64,000 bases of DNA. It comes from Mesosutterella porci. Its GTDB lineage: Bacteria > Pseudomonadota > Gammaproteobacteria > Burkholderiales > Burkholderiaceae_F. The stretch is taken from contig NZ_JAKNCT010000009.1 in the NCBI RefSeq assembly GCF_022134585.1, positions 1-64,000 on the forward strand, in the 5' to 3' direction. The position numbers were made by a program, and so were the translations under genes. Below the pieces are notes generated by a model that worked only from the letters and a program-made list of their open reading frames with translations, ran no database searches and was not told the DNA's origin. Positions 11,762 to 20,706 of the stretch are shown in pieces; position 1 is the stretch's first letter; every line of letters begins with the position of its first letter.

Positions 11762-12859
11762 ATGAAAATTGATAGCAAAAGAAAAGAGCAATTCAAAAAA
11801 TATGCTGCGGCCGCTCTGGCGCTTTGTGTGCTGGCAGTGTTTTATCTGGGAAGCGCGAAGCTGCTGAGCTCTGGCGCCCCACGGGTTCTTTTCAACGTAT
11901 CGCAGAGCGAGCCCTCAGGCGAGCTGTCCAAAACCGTTGCCTCCAACAGCGCTCTGGCCCATCCTTTTTTTGCCAGGGCTGCGATCGCCCTCGCTTCTTT
12001 CCGCGCTCCCGTGAAAACAGGCTGGTATTCCATAGAAAAAGGGGATACTTTCTTTTCTCTGCTGACGAAATTAAGCAGCGGCGAGCAGGCGACATCAGCG
12101 TTCAGGATTCCGGAAGGCTTTACTTCCCGGCAAATTTTTGAGCTTCTTGGGAAAAGGGACGACCTGAAGCACGAGGCGGAAGACCTCTCGCGCGATGAAG
12201 CGAAAGCCGCGGGTTCCGAGAGTTTTCAAAAAATCCTGGCTTTCCAGAATGAAATCGGGGAGCCTGCCCAAAACGGGAAAAGCCGCGAGGCTTCGATCGA
12301 GGGGCTCCTCGCGCCTGACACGTACTTCTATATCGTCGGTCAGACCGACACGAAGCTTTTGCTGCGGTCGGTGAACCAGCAGCGCAAAATCATCAATGAA
12401 GAGTGGGAGAAAAGGAAACCCGCGGTCAACGACGTCCTGCACTCCAGGTACGAAGCGCTGATTCTTGCCTCCGTCATTGAAAAAGAATCCGGGGTCAAGG
12501 CAGACAAGCACCTGATATCAAGCGTTTTCCATAACCGGCTGCGGATCGGGATGCCGCTTCAGTCCGATCCCACGGTCATTTACGGAATGGGCGGGCGCTA
12601 TCGTGGCAACCTCACGAAGGCAGACCTCAGAACCCCGACTCCCTACAACACGTACACCATGAAGGGGTTGCCTCCTACCCCGATCTGCGCGCCCTCGCGC
12701 GAGTCCATCAACGCCGCGCTCCAGCCCGCTGATACAAAGTATCTCTATTTCGTGGCAAGGGGCGACGGCTCTAGCGAATTTTCCGACAACCTCCAGAGCC
12801 ATAACCAGGCCGTGGACAAATATCAGCGCTCGGGCATAAAAAACGGGGGCTCGAAATGA
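11762..12859 (+). CDS. mltG: Endolytic murein transglycosylase MltG (YceG family)
   Basis: A 365-residue inner-membrane enzyme that cleaves nascent glycan strands and so sets their length. It has a basic cytoplasmic tail, one membrane span (about residues 14-33), a LysM-like region (GWYSIEKGDTFFSLLTKL) and the YceG catalytic domain with LASVIEKESGV (about 234-244, containing the catalytic Glu). Downstream come HNRLRIGMPLQSDPTVIYG and a YNTYTMKGLPPTPI segment, both typical of the family. The stop overlaps the holB start by four bases (ATGA). In many proteobacteria tmk sits between these two genes; here it is missing. Confidence 0.92.
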   Translation: MKIDSKRKEQFKKYAAAALALCVLAVFYLGSAKLLSSGAPRVLFNVSQSEPSGELSKTVASNSALAHPFFARAAIALASFRAPVKTGWYSIEKGDTFFSLLTKLSSGEQATSAFRIPEGFTSRQIFELLGKRDDLKHEAEDLSRDEAKAAGSESFQKILAFQNEIGEPAQNGKSREASIEGLLAPDTYFYIVGQTDTKLLLRSVNQQRKIINEEWEKRKPAVNDVLHSRYEALILASVIEKESGVKADKHLISSVFHNRLRIGMPLQSDPTVIYGMGGRYRGNLTKADLRTPTPYNTYTMKGLPPTPICAPSRESINAALQPADTKYLYFVARGDGSSEFSDNLQSHNQAVDKYQRSGIKNGGSK

Positions 12860-13887
12860 AAGAAGCGGTATTCCCGTGGCAGACGGAGCTTTACGGCAGG
12901 CTTCTAGCCCTTCGCAGGCACCTGCCTAACGGGCTTATCGTGGCGGGTCCCCGCGGACTCGGTACTTTTGAGCTGGTGCATCGCTTTGCAAAGGATCTGC
13001 TCTGCGAGAATCCCCGGCCTGACGGCAGCGCCTGCGGCGTCTGCGCCGGCTGCAGGCTCGCTCAGGCCGGTAACCACCCGGACCTCAGGTACGTCCTTTC
13101 CGAATCGGAGGCTCTGGCCCGGGGGCTTCCTTATGAGCCTCCTTCGGGGGGTGCCACCCGACGGAAGCCTTCCGAGGACATTCTCATCCACGAGCCCCTG
13201 TCGCTGGAAAATTTCCTCACGCTTTCCTCTCATCGCGGCGAGCATCGTGTCGTTCTGGTGTATCCGGCCGACCGGATTCGTGCTGATGCGGCTTCCGTTT
13301 TTTTGAAAATGCTCGAGGAGCCGCCCCAGGATCTCATTTTCCTTCTGGTGGCCGAGGATCTGGACGCCATTCTCCCGACGATTCGATCCAGGTGCCTGAT
13401 TTTCAGAGCGCTGCCTCCGATGCGTGCCACGGCCATCCGATGGCTCAAAGAGCAGGGCCTGACGGCCCCGGAAACGGCGCTTGCAGAGGCAGGGGGCATG
13501 CCGCTTCTCGCCCTGGCTCTCGCCCGGCTTGACGAGAAGCCGCGGGAGGAACTCGCATCCCTGCTTGGGTCCGTACTCGAGGGCTCGGACTGGGTCGGAC
13601 GGGTGATTGCCGCCGTCCCCAAGGACGCAAATCAGGCCGAGGCGGTCTGGTTCCTCCAGCGCTGGGGATGGGACCTGCTGGCGGTGAAGCAGGGGCTGGC
13701 ACCCCGATATTTTCCCCGTCAGAACAAGGTCCTGCAGGTTCTTGCGGCAAGCGCGGACGCGGAAAAGCTTTTCCGGTGGATCCACGAACTGAACCGCCTG
13801 CGCGAGGCGGCCGGCCATCCTCTGAATGCAAAGCTTTCGACGGAAAGGATCCTGCTCCTGTATCAGGGTATCTTTGCCCGCCGCTGA
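12856..13887 (+). CDS. holB: DNA polymerase III subunit delta'
   Basis: A 343-residue clamp-loader subunit. The N-terminal AAA+ domain has a P-loop-like GPRGLGT without the usual GK, as expected for the non-hydrolysing delta' subunit. A zinc module has Cys at about 50, 60, 63 and 66 (CGVCAGCRLAQAGNHPDL). FLKMLEEPPQDLIFLL and TIRSRCLIF are sensor-region segments conserved in delta'. It opens and closes the beta sliding clamp with the delta and tau/gamma subunits. It is translationally coupled to mltG. The recombinase gene on the other strand ends four bases after its stop. Confidence 0.9.
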   Translation: MKEAVFPWQTELYGRLLALRRHLPNGLIVAGPRGLGTFELVHRFAKDLLCENPRPDGSACGVCAGCRLAQAGNHPDLRYVLSESEALARGLPYEPPSGGATRRKPSEDILIHEPLSLENFLTLSSHRGEHRVVLVYPADRIRADAASVFLKMLEEPPQDLIFLLVAEDLDAILPTIRSRCLIFRALPPMRATAIRWLKEQGLTAPETALAEAGGMPLLALALARLDEKPREELASLLGSVLEGSDWVGRVIAAVPKDANQAEAVWFLQRWGWDLLAVKQGLAPRYFPRQNKVLQVLAASADAEKLFRWIHELNRLREAAGHPLNAKLSTERILLLYQGIFARR

Positions 13888-13891
13888 GTTT

Positions 13892-15196
13892 TCAAAGCGG
13901 CTTGATTTTTTTCATGCCTTCGGCCATTTTCTGTTCGGTGGGCACGAGATAAAGCGAAGTTGTGGACAGGGAGGCGTGTCCCAGCGCGGTCTGGACGACG
14001 TTCACCGGCATCGCATCCAGGGCCACGGCTGCGAAGGTGTGCCTGAGCCAGTGGGTCGATGCCTCCCGCAGCTTCGCTCCATCCATAGGATCTTTTTTCT
14101 CGGCTTCGACCGCTGCGTCTTCGAAAAAAGCCTTGAGGATTTTATGAAGCCCGGATCTCGACAGGGAAGTTCCTTTGTGTTCCGCTTTCCTGCCTCTTCC
14201 CAGCCTCGCAAGCAGAGGCGTGTCCGGCGGGCAGGCCCCGATGGGCTGCAGTCCCCGCGTTCTCAAATACTGGTTCAGGATCCTGAGGTGATCCTTCTGC
14301 AAAGGCAGCCGCCGTACTTTATCGCCCTTGCCCACGACTTCGATCATCAGCAGGCTGCGGTTCCCGAGCTTTCTTTTCCGGATCCATCCCGCTCTGGAGG
14401 CAAGCATTTCCGAAGCGCGCATTCCAAGCCCTTTGCCCATCATAAGGATCGCCTCGAACCTTGCCTTTTCCTCCCCCTCGGGCAGCCCGCGCAGCTGATC
14501 GAGAATGTCCTCCCATTGGTCGTGCGAAAGGGATCTGTCTGCGAACTGCTCCGGTGCTCCCTCTCCTGGCAGAAATGGAATCTTCGGAGACACCTGGTCG
14601 AAGGGGTTGTAATTGAGGTAGCCCGTCTTAACCAGAAAATTGAAAAGGAGCCGGATCACCGTCATGGCCTGCCTGCGGCTTGCGAAGGAAAGCGGACCGT
14701 TGAACGGCTTCCAGCTGGGGTCTGTCCTCTCAACATTTTTGGCGCCGATCCAGATGCTCTGAGGCACGTTCCACCGCTCGGCCCATGCTTTGTCTGAGAG
14801 CCGCCCCAGGTCTTCGAGCCATCTCAGGTAAAGCGACGCCCCTTCCATGGTCAGCGAGCTCAGGGCCGTCCGGCGTTCGATGACACACCAGAGCAGGAAC
14901 CGCTCCGCTTCTTTTCTATAAGCGCTGAAAGTGTTCGGATTGGCTGCTCGGGCGTTGAGCCAGGCACGCAGGGCCTCCAGGTCGTTGCCGGCTTTGAGCG
15001 AACTGCGGCCTGAGAGATTGCGGTTGGTGCCCTGGGTGCCGCTGAGCTCGCCCTTGATCTGGCACTGCTCGAGCGGCACCACCTGAAGGGCAGAACCGGG
15101 TTCAAGGCGGTCCGCTGCGGCATCTTCAGAATCGCCGCTGGGCTTATTTGAAGAAAAATCCGCGATTTTCTCTGCCTTTTTTCTCTGCATGCTCAT
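13892..15196 (-). CDS. Tyrosine recombinase / phage-type integrase
   Basis: A 434-residue site-specific recombinase. The C-terminal catalytic domain has the full set of expected residues: Arg in GLGMRASEML (about residue 260), Lys in VVGKGDKVRRL, HWLRHTF (about 380), GHASLSTTSLYL with the nucleophile Tyr near 415. An N-terminal SAM-like core-binding domain (about 70-200) precedes it. The first 60 residues are low in pattern. ATG 15196 and ATG 15190 are both possible starts. It is too divergent to call XerC or XerD. No excisionase, tRNA target or phage structural gene is nearby, so the integrase is alone. It converges with holB. Confidence 0.85.
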   Translation of the reverse strand: MSMQRKKAEKIADFSSNKPSGDSEDAAADRLEPGSALQVVPLEQCQIKGELSGTQGTNRNLSGRSSLKAGNDLEALRAWLNARAANPNTFSAYRKEAERFLLWCVIERRTALSSLTMEGASLYLRWLEDLGRLSDKAWAERWNVPQSIWIGAKNVERTDPSWKPFNGPLSFASRRQAMTVIRLLFNFLVKTGYLNYNPFDQVSPKIPFLPGEGAPEQFADRSLSHDQWEDILDQLRGLPEGEEKARFEAILMMGKGLGMRASEMLASRAGWIRKRKLGNRSLLMIEVVGKGDKVRRLPLQKDHLRILNQYLRTRGLQPIGACPPDTPLLARLGRGRKAEHKGTSLSRSGLHKILKAFFEDAAVEAEKKDPMDGAKLREASTHWLRHTFAAVALDAMPVNVVQTALGHASLSTTSLYLVPTEQKMAEGMKKIKPL

Positions 15197-15388
15197 CTTG
15201 GGTCAACTCTTGCACCTGCCTGACGTTTGAAACCGCGTACAATTGCGCGGACGATCCAGCAACGCTTTATCATTGTAAGAATTATCACCGCGGGCATGAG
15301 GCGGCTAAGCTGCATTCGCCCGCGTCAGCCGCTCCCTGAAAAGTTCCGGAGCCCCTTTCATTCGAAGTAGTCAGAAGGTTGAGCAGCC

Positions 15389-16306
15389 ATGATTGCAGCA
15401 TTTGACATTGAATTTTCCGGCATCCGCAAAGTTGAGACCACAACGATCAACCAGCCTGTCGCACAGGCGATCATAGGAGTCGATCAGCTTCTCACGACGG
15501 GTTCCCGGGCCCTGTACGGCTATCTTGTGGATCCGGAAGTGGACGTGCGCCGCAATCCCGACGAGGCTTCCTACAGCGTTGATCTGGGCTTCCGGAAAAA
15601 TTTCGGCATGTCCCGCCGGGCCTCGCTAGCCGGCGTGAAGGAATTTATCGATCCCCCGGAAAGGTCTGTCGGCGTCGCGCTGGGATGGCTGAGGGCGGAA
15701 AACGGCGAGGGGCTCCTTGGGCTTTTCCAGCTCCTGAAGGCAATCGCCGGCCGCACGGTGACCTCGGTTTCACTGGGCGATGATGATGTGACCGTCTGCG
15801 CCGGCGCTGACAGCTTCCATGTCTCGTACCACACTTATAAGCTGTTTCGCCATATTGGCGTGCGCAAGGCCATCGAGCTGATGGCCCGCGTGTTTAAGGA
15901 TCCGACGGCCAAAGAGCTGGTCATCCGCGACAGAACCACGGGCGAGGCACTCGCCTCCGTGGCCAGGGACGAAGCTTCTTATTTCTACATGCCGGAAATC
16001 GATGAAGTGGTGCTGATCGACCACGTGGTGACCCAGGCTCTGATGCTGCCTTCCTCGAGCTTCCGCGATGACCAGATCTGGACTTTCTTTGACGGCGAGC
16101 AGACGGTCCGGGCCCGCATGAACGACAAGGATTTCCTGCGCGTCATTGACAACGGGGTTTTCCGCCTCAATGCGGATGATGTGCTGATTGTCAGAATGCA
16201 TGTCCGGACCCTGCAGACGGTGGCGGGACTTGTGAGCGACTATGAAGTGGTGAAGGTCCTGGACCATAGAAAGCCCGGCAAGCACCTCCCGGTGCCCGGG
16301 GTCTGA
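15389..16306 (+). CDS. Conserved protein of unknown function, possibly mobile-element associated
   Basis: A 305-residue soluble protein without signal peptide or membrane span. From memory, its layout recalls a widespread uncharacterised family of about 300 residues often carried on phages and islands: an N-terminal beta-rich part, a GLLGLFQLLKAIAG segment, a middle DPTAKELVIRD, then EASYFYMP, and a C-terminal DVLIVRMHVR / YEVVKVLDHR. No catalytic motif is evident. AAGG 12 bases upstream supports ATG 15389. It is divergent from the orphan recombinase, so the two may be parts of one small mobile segment. The sensor kinase begins 25 bases after its stop. Confidence 0.65.
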   Translation: MIAAFDIEFSGIRKVETTTINQPVAQAIIGVDQLLTTGSRALYGYLVDPEVDVRRNPDEASYSVDLGFRKNFGMSRRASLAGVKEFIDPPERSVGVALGWLRAENGEGLLGLFQLLKAIAGRTVTSVSLGDDDVTVCAGADSFHVSYHTYKLFRHIGVRKAIELMARVFKDPTAKELVIRDRTTGEALASVARDEASYFYMPEIDEVVLIDHVVTQALMLPSSSFRDDQIWTFFDGEQTVRARMNDKDFLRVIDNGVFRLNADDVLIVRMHVRTLQTVAGLVSDYEVVKVLDHRKPGKHLPVPGV

Positions 16307-16331
16307 CGGCCCGGCAGGTGAGGGCGTTTTA

Positions 16332-18407
16332 ATGAAACGGATGCCCCGCCTTTTAGAAGAAGCCTTCCGGCAGGCACTGTCCTTTCGGAAGGCTTTGTTG
16401 CGTCTGTGGGGCGCGAGAGCTGCAGTTTCCGCATGGGTCCTTTTTCTTTCGCTTGCGTTTCTTTTTCAGCCAGCCGCCGCGGAGCCGATAGCCGATGACA
16501 TTTTGCTCTCGCCCGCCGTTTCTCCGGCCGGACTCGGTTCCTCTTCGAGGGAGGAAGCCCGGAAGGGGACCGAGGCAGGGGCGGAAGGTGTACCGGAAGA
16601 AAGTCCGGGCGACAGCCTGGCCGTCCGGCGCGATGACCCTTTCAGCCTGGCGCTGCCTCCCCTGATCCGAGTGGGAATTCAGCAGTCGGCCATTTCCTTT
16701 CTATCTGCTCCCGATCCGCTTTTTATTGAGAAGACGAAAGACGCGATCCGGAAGGCCTTTGGCAAGGAACAGGTGGATTTCCGGACCATGTCCCGGGGGG
16801 ATCTCGCTTCTGCGGTTCGTTCCGGGGAAATTGATTTTGTGATCGGCGAGGCGGATTTCATCGCACAGTCTCAGATGGACAACAACCTGAGGCTCCTCGC
16901 TTCCTTGTGGCCCGCAGCCGCCCGGGATGTGAACAGCGCGGTGTCCGCAGTTTTTTTCGTGAAGGCGGAGAGCCTGACGGTTCAGTCGCTTTCCCAGATG
17001 GGCAACCACCCTGTAGCGGCCTCCAATCCTGCCTCCTTTGCGGGCTATATCCTGCCGCTTTACGAACTATCCCGCCGAGGCTATTCGGCGGGGTTCCTCT
17101 CTGAGCTCTACTTCTCCGGGTCCGACGAAGGCGTTGTTAGCGACGTGCTGTCCGGCAAGGCCGCGGTCGGCATTCTGCCCGCCTGCGTTCTGGAGCCAAT
17201 GGAGCAGGCCGGAAAAATTCACATGGAGGATTTCCGGATCATTAATCCGAGGCGCGTCAATGAGCTCAAATGCGCGCACTCGGCGGACGTCTTCCCTTCG
17301 GTTACCGTGGCTGCCCTGCCTAAGACGGATCCGATGCACGAAAAAGCCGTGATGACTACGCTGCTTGAGATGCCCGCCGCCGACGGCCAGCCGCAGTGGG
17401 GGCTGCCGGCTTCAATGCAGAAGGTCTTTGACCTGTTCTACGAACTCAAGATCGGCCCCTACCAGTATCTCGCTCAGTGGAGCCTGCAGCGGTTCATGAG
17501 AGAGAATTCCGGTGCGGTGGCAATTGCCCTGATTCTCACCATCATGGTTCTGTCCTACGCAGCCATGCTGCAGATGATGGTGAAGAAACGCACGGAGGCC
17601 CTGAGGCAGTCGTTGGAAGAGCGCGAGAGAATCGAGGCTGAAGTGACCGCTTCACGAGAGCACATCTCGGCCCTGGAGCGCACGGGTATCATCGGGCAGA
17701 TGTCCTCGATGATTGCCCACGAACTCAAGCAGCCCCTGGGGGCCATCAATAATTTCGGCAATGGCCTCCTGCGGCGTGTGGCACGCGGTCAGATTGATCC
17801 TTCGGTTTTCAAGGAAGCGCTCGAGGAGATCGTTGGACAGGGGACCCGGGCCGCTGAAATCGTGGACCGGGTCCGCAGCTACGCGAAGCACCCGGAACCT
17901 GTCATGCAGGTAAGGGACATGCGGAAAGTGCTTGAGAAGGCTATTACAGAATTCCGACACAGCCATCCCGAGGCTCCTCCCATCACCCTGCACTGCAGCC
18001 CTGGATCATGGGCTGAGGTTGATTCCTGGGAGATTCAGCTCGCGGTGATCAATCTGCTCAAGAACGCCTCGGAGGCTCTGCAGAAATGCCCCAGCCCCGC
18101 CATCGTCGTGTCCTTAAAATCTGTGGACGGGCAGTGGCACCTGTCAGTCGCCGACAACGGCAAAGAGATCACAAAGGAGAAAACGGATCTCTTTTTCGAG
18201 CCTCTGCACAGCGGGAAAATATCAGGCATGGGACTCGGGCTTTCCATTGTGGCCAACATTGCCGAGCGGCACAAGGGACACGCATTCGCGAGGCCGAACG
18301 ATGAACTGGGGCATGGCTGCATCATGGAAATCGTGATGCCAATGTCTGAAGCGCCAGGCGCGGCCCGGGGTACTGCGCAAAAAGATCCTGCGAGTCCGTT
18401 ACAATGA
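16332..18407 (+). CDS. Sensor histidine kinase with periplasmic PhnD-like domain (TtrS-like)
   Basis: A 691-residue membrane kinase. A signal or first membrane span (about 29-50) is followed by a periplasmic substrate-binding-like domain (about 110-380; GEIDFVIGEADF). A second span lies at about 393-416, then a coiled stretch, a HisKA box with His in MIAHELKQPLGAINNFGNG (about 461), and an ATPase domain with NLLKNASEA (about 573) and GMGLGLSIV. TtrS, the tetrathionate sensor, has this same arrangement and a very similar His box. The ligand here is unknown. No response regulator or reductase gene adjoins it, so its partner must be elsewhere. A proline- and alanine-rich linker near residue 60-95 is unusual. 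Confidence 0.85.
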   Translation: MKRMPRLLEEAFRQALSFRKALLRLWGARAAVSAWVLFLSLAFLFQPAAAEPIADDILLSPAVSPAGLGSSSREEARKGTEAGAEGVPEESPGDSLAVRRDDPFSLALPPLIRVGIQQSAISFLSAPDPLFIEKTKDAIRKAFGKEQVDFRTMSRGDLASAVRSGEIDFVIGEADFIAQSQMDNNLRLLASLWPAAARDVNSAVSAVFFVKAESLTVQSLSQMGNHPVAASNPASFAGYILPLYELSRRGYSAGFLSELYFSGSDEGVVSDVLSGKAAVGILPACVLEPMEQAGKIHMEDFRIINPRRVNELKCAHSADVFPSVTVAALPKTDPMHEKAVMTTLLEMPAADGQPQWGLPASMQKVFDLFYELKIGPYQYLAQWSLQRFMRENSGAVAIALILTIMVLSYAAMLQMMVKKRTEALRQSLEERERIEAEVTASREHISALERTGIIGQMSSMIAHELKQPLGAINNFGNGLLRRVARGQIDPSVFKEALEEIVGQGTRAAEIVDRVRSYAKHPEPVMQVRDMRKVLEKAITEFRHSHPEAPPITLHCSPGSWAEVDSWEIQLAVINLLKNASEALQKCPSPAIVVSLKSVDGQWHLSVADNGKEITKEKTDLFFEPLHSGKISGMGLGLSIVANIAERHKGHAFARPNDELGHGCIMEIVMPMSEAPGAARGTAQKDPASPLQ

Positions 18408-18444
18408 TTTTTAAGGCAGATGGTCAAAAAGCAGGGAGCATAGA

Positions 18445-18636
18445 TTGGATCCGGAAAAGCTCAAGAAGATTTTTTATGAGGTTCTGAGGGTCGTTGCGGC
18501 CATCATAGTGCTTTATTTCATCTGGGACGTGATGAAAACCCAGGTTTTGTTCTTTCAGGAAGACGGGCCGGCTTTCGGAGTTCCGGCCGCAAGCTCTCCG
18601 TCTGCGTCCGATGCGGGTTCTCCGGCGCGGCGCTGA
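18445..18636 (+). CDS. Small single-span membrane protein, unknown function
   Basis: A 63-residue protein starting at TTG 18445 with AGGGAG about seven bases upstream. Residues 13-31 form one hydrophobic span (VLRVVAAIIVLYFIWDVM), followed by a short Ser/Ala/Pro-rich tail. It lies 37 bases after the sensor kinase and 60 bases before the lipoprotein on the same strand, so it may belong to that operon. It resembles no family I know. The weak start codon and small size keep confidence moderate. Confidence 0.5.
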   Translation: MDPEKLKKIFYEVLRVVAAIIVLYFIWDVMKTQVLFFQEDGPAFGVPAASSPSASDAGSPARR

Positions 18637-18696
18637 TGGTCCGGCGGAGATGACCCGAAAGATTAATCGCAGACTGACGGCTTGAGGAGGTACGAA

Positions 18697-19980
18697 ATGG
18701 CAGACCACGGGAAAAACACACTCAGAATGGCGCTGGCCGTATTCTCCGCAGCGGCGCTTTCTGCCTGCTCATCCGTCCCGATCTGGGAGCCCCCCGGAGA
18801 CTCAGCGGCCGACTTGGGAGGCGGAGTTCCCATCATCGAGAAATCAACAGGCGCCTCGAGCCGGGCGGCTGCGCGGCCCAAGCCTTCCGTTCAAGAGCCT
18901 GAGGCTCAGTCCGTGCCGCTGGGGATCGAACAGCCTACCCGGGAGGAAGTTCCTGAAACTTCCGCTGACGAAACTTCCTTTGAGAAAGAACTGAAGGCCG
19001 TCCAGGGCCAGTCGCAGGCGATGCAGCCCGGTTTTGTCGTGACCGGCGTGCAGTGCGAAGGAGAGGACGGTGTTGAGATCACCCTGCAGGCTAGAAACCA
19101 GAACGAGAGCGCACTGACAAAAAAAATGGTGATCCGTGTGCCCGTCTCTCTGATGAGCCGCATCGGGATCGAAACACCGGACGGCGTGAGGTCTCTCACC
19201 CAGTGGTTTACCTCCGGCGCCAGGACTTCGCTTAAGGCTGGCGGGGATGCCTCAGAAGGTGCGGCGCTGCAGGTGAGGGCCAAGTCCATCACATTTGCGG
19301 ACGGGGCGCCTGGATTTGCTGTTGATATCAGTAACACCAGAACCCCGGGGCGCAGGGACGTGATTTTTGCTCTCCGGGAGGCAGATGCCGGTTTCGTCCA
19401 AGTGGAAAGCGAGGACTCTGACTTTTCAAAGATGAGCCTTCGGGACTGGCTCACGCTGCGGGCGGACGCGCACTTCAAAACGCCTGCTTTGCCTCTGGCT
19501 CCGCTTTCTGACAGCGCCGTTGAAAGCTGGGCCGCGTTCACTTCCGTCAAAAACTTAAAGTCAGCGGGCGGCTTAAGTGATGCGGAAGCCAGGGATCTTC
19601 TGCCCAGGCTTCAGTTCAGTCTGGTTCCCGACGGGCTTGCTGGAGCCGGCGTTATAAAAATCGGATCGATCCGTGCCCGGGTGACGCGCTGCCGGACGGC
19701 TTCGTCAGGCGACTTGTCAAGCGAGCTTCCTGTTTGCTCCCGGGATACGTCTGCGTTGGAAAGGACCGCTCGTGTTTCCTCCGGCGACTCAGATCCCGAG
19801 TTCGCCGAGATTGCCCCGGCGAAGGGGCTTCCCGCCGGGATCGGGGGCATTCTTCTGAAAGCGGGCGACACGCTCCTCACTGCCGACCAGGGGCGGATTT
19901 TCTTTTGGAAGAAAGTCTCATCCGAGGCAAGGGATAACTCCCGGGTCTTTGAAACGGTCAGCATTGACACGACGCGCTGA
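18697..19980 (+). CDS. Lipoprotein of unknown function
   Basis: A 427-residue protein with a lipoprotein signal: basic start, hydrophobic core and lipobox LSAC (Cys about residue 24). ATG 18697 has a strong GAGGAGG seven bases upstream; a TTG upstream at 18682 abuts that site. The mature chain begins with a Pro/Ala-rich linker to about residue 100. A beta-rich body follows with two Cys-containing stretches (GVQCEGEDGVEITL and RARVTRCRT) that may form disulfides. No known domain is recognised. It lies downstream of the sensor kinase and 29 bases before the phosphopantetheinyl transferase. Confidence 0.7.
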   Translation: MADHGKNTLRMALAVFSAAALSACSSVPIWEPPGDSAADLGGGVPIIEKSTGASSRAAARPKPSVQEPEAQSVPLGIEQPTREEVPETSADETSFEKELKAVQGQSQAMQPGFVVTGVQCEGEDGVEITLQARNQNESALTKKMVIRVPVSLMSRIGIETPDGVRSLTQWFTSGARTSLKAGGDASEGAALQVRAKSITFADGAPGFAVDISNTRTPGRRDVIFALREADAGFVQVESEDSDFSKMSLRDWLTLRADAHFKTPALPLAPLSDSAVESWAAFTSVKNLKSAGGLSDAEARDLLPRLQFSLVPDGLAGAGVIKIGSIRARVTRCRTASSGDLSSELPVCSRDTSALERTARVSSGDSDPEFAEIAPAKGLPAGIGGILLKAGDTLLTADQGRIFFWKKVSSEARDNSRVFETVSIDTTR

Positions 19981-20009
19981 CCCTTTCAGTTCCGCGGGGG
20001 CGGCGCACT

Positions 20010-20696
20010 ATGATTTTTACCAAAATTTCGGGCGGGAACGCGGCTCTGCTCCTGGTTTTTGAAGAGGCTTCCTGCCCGCCGCCGGAAAAACTTCTGTCTT
20101 TCCTGCAGCCTTCCCAGCTTGAAAGATCCCTTTGTTTTAAAAGGCCGCAGAGGCGCAGCCAGTACCTGTGGTCAAGGCTCATGCTTGCGGCCGCCGTCCG
20201 CGTGGCTGCGGATCAATACGGCTGTTCCCGGGCCGTGATTGTGGAAAAGCCTCCCCAGGCCCCTGTGCTTCGGCTGGGAAGCGGTGAGGTTTTTACTTCG
20301 GTATCACACAGCGGCGAGAGGGTCCATTGCCTGCTCTCGGCGCAGCCCTGCGCCGTGGATGTCGAGCGCTATGCGCCGGAGCGCCCGCTTGCGCGTTATG
20401 CAGAAGCGGCTTTTTCCGCAGAAACAGCCGCTGCCCTAAAAAAGGAAGCAGATCTGCCGCACGCTTTTTTCAAGGCGTGGGGCGCTTATGAATGCGCTGT
20501 CAAACTGGGCCGCCCCCGCGAGTTCAGCTGGGTCAGGCACGAGCCCGTTATTACGGGGTTCCGCATTGAATCAAAATTTGAAAACGGCTGGTCGATGGTA
20601 GCTGCACTTTCCCCCGAGGTATCCCAGGTGAGGGAAATTCGCCTCACCGCGGTCGCGCTTCAGGACTTTTACGCCCGGGGGACTCCCCTGTTTTAA
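20010..20696 (+). CDS. 4'-phosphopantetheinyl transferase (Sfp/AcpT type)
   Basis: A 228-residue enzyme that would move phosphopantetheine from CoA to a carrier-protein serine. It has the two Sfp-family magnesium and catalytic regions: VDVERYAPE near residues 116-124, and WGAYECAVK near 157-165, where the spacing W-x3-E-x3-K matches the family's WxxKExxxK although the Lys before Glu is Tyr. FTSVSHSGERVHCLLS is the usual segment before the first motif. No acyl carrier, polyketide or peptide synthetase gene is present in the window. The convergent COG4648-like gene suggests a relic of, or link to, an aryl-polyene-type pathway. Confidence 0.75.
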   Translation: MIFTKISGGNAALLLVFEEASCPPPEKLLSFLQPSQLERSLCFKRPQRRSQYLWSRLMLAAAVRVAADQYGCSRAVIVEKPPQAPVLRLGSGEVFTSVSHSGERVHCLLSAQPCAVDVERYAPERPLARYAEAAFSAETAAALKKEADLPHAFFKAWGAYECAVKLGRPREFSWVRHEPVITGFRIESKFENGWSMVAALSPEVSQVREIRLTAVALQDFYARGTPLF

Positions 20697-20706
20697 GGGG
20701 CCGGTC

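Noticed and set aside
15197-15388. Sigma-70 promoter TTGCAC ... TACAAT at 15210-15243
   Set aside because: The spacing is 22 bases, too long for a confident promoter, and no better pair was found.
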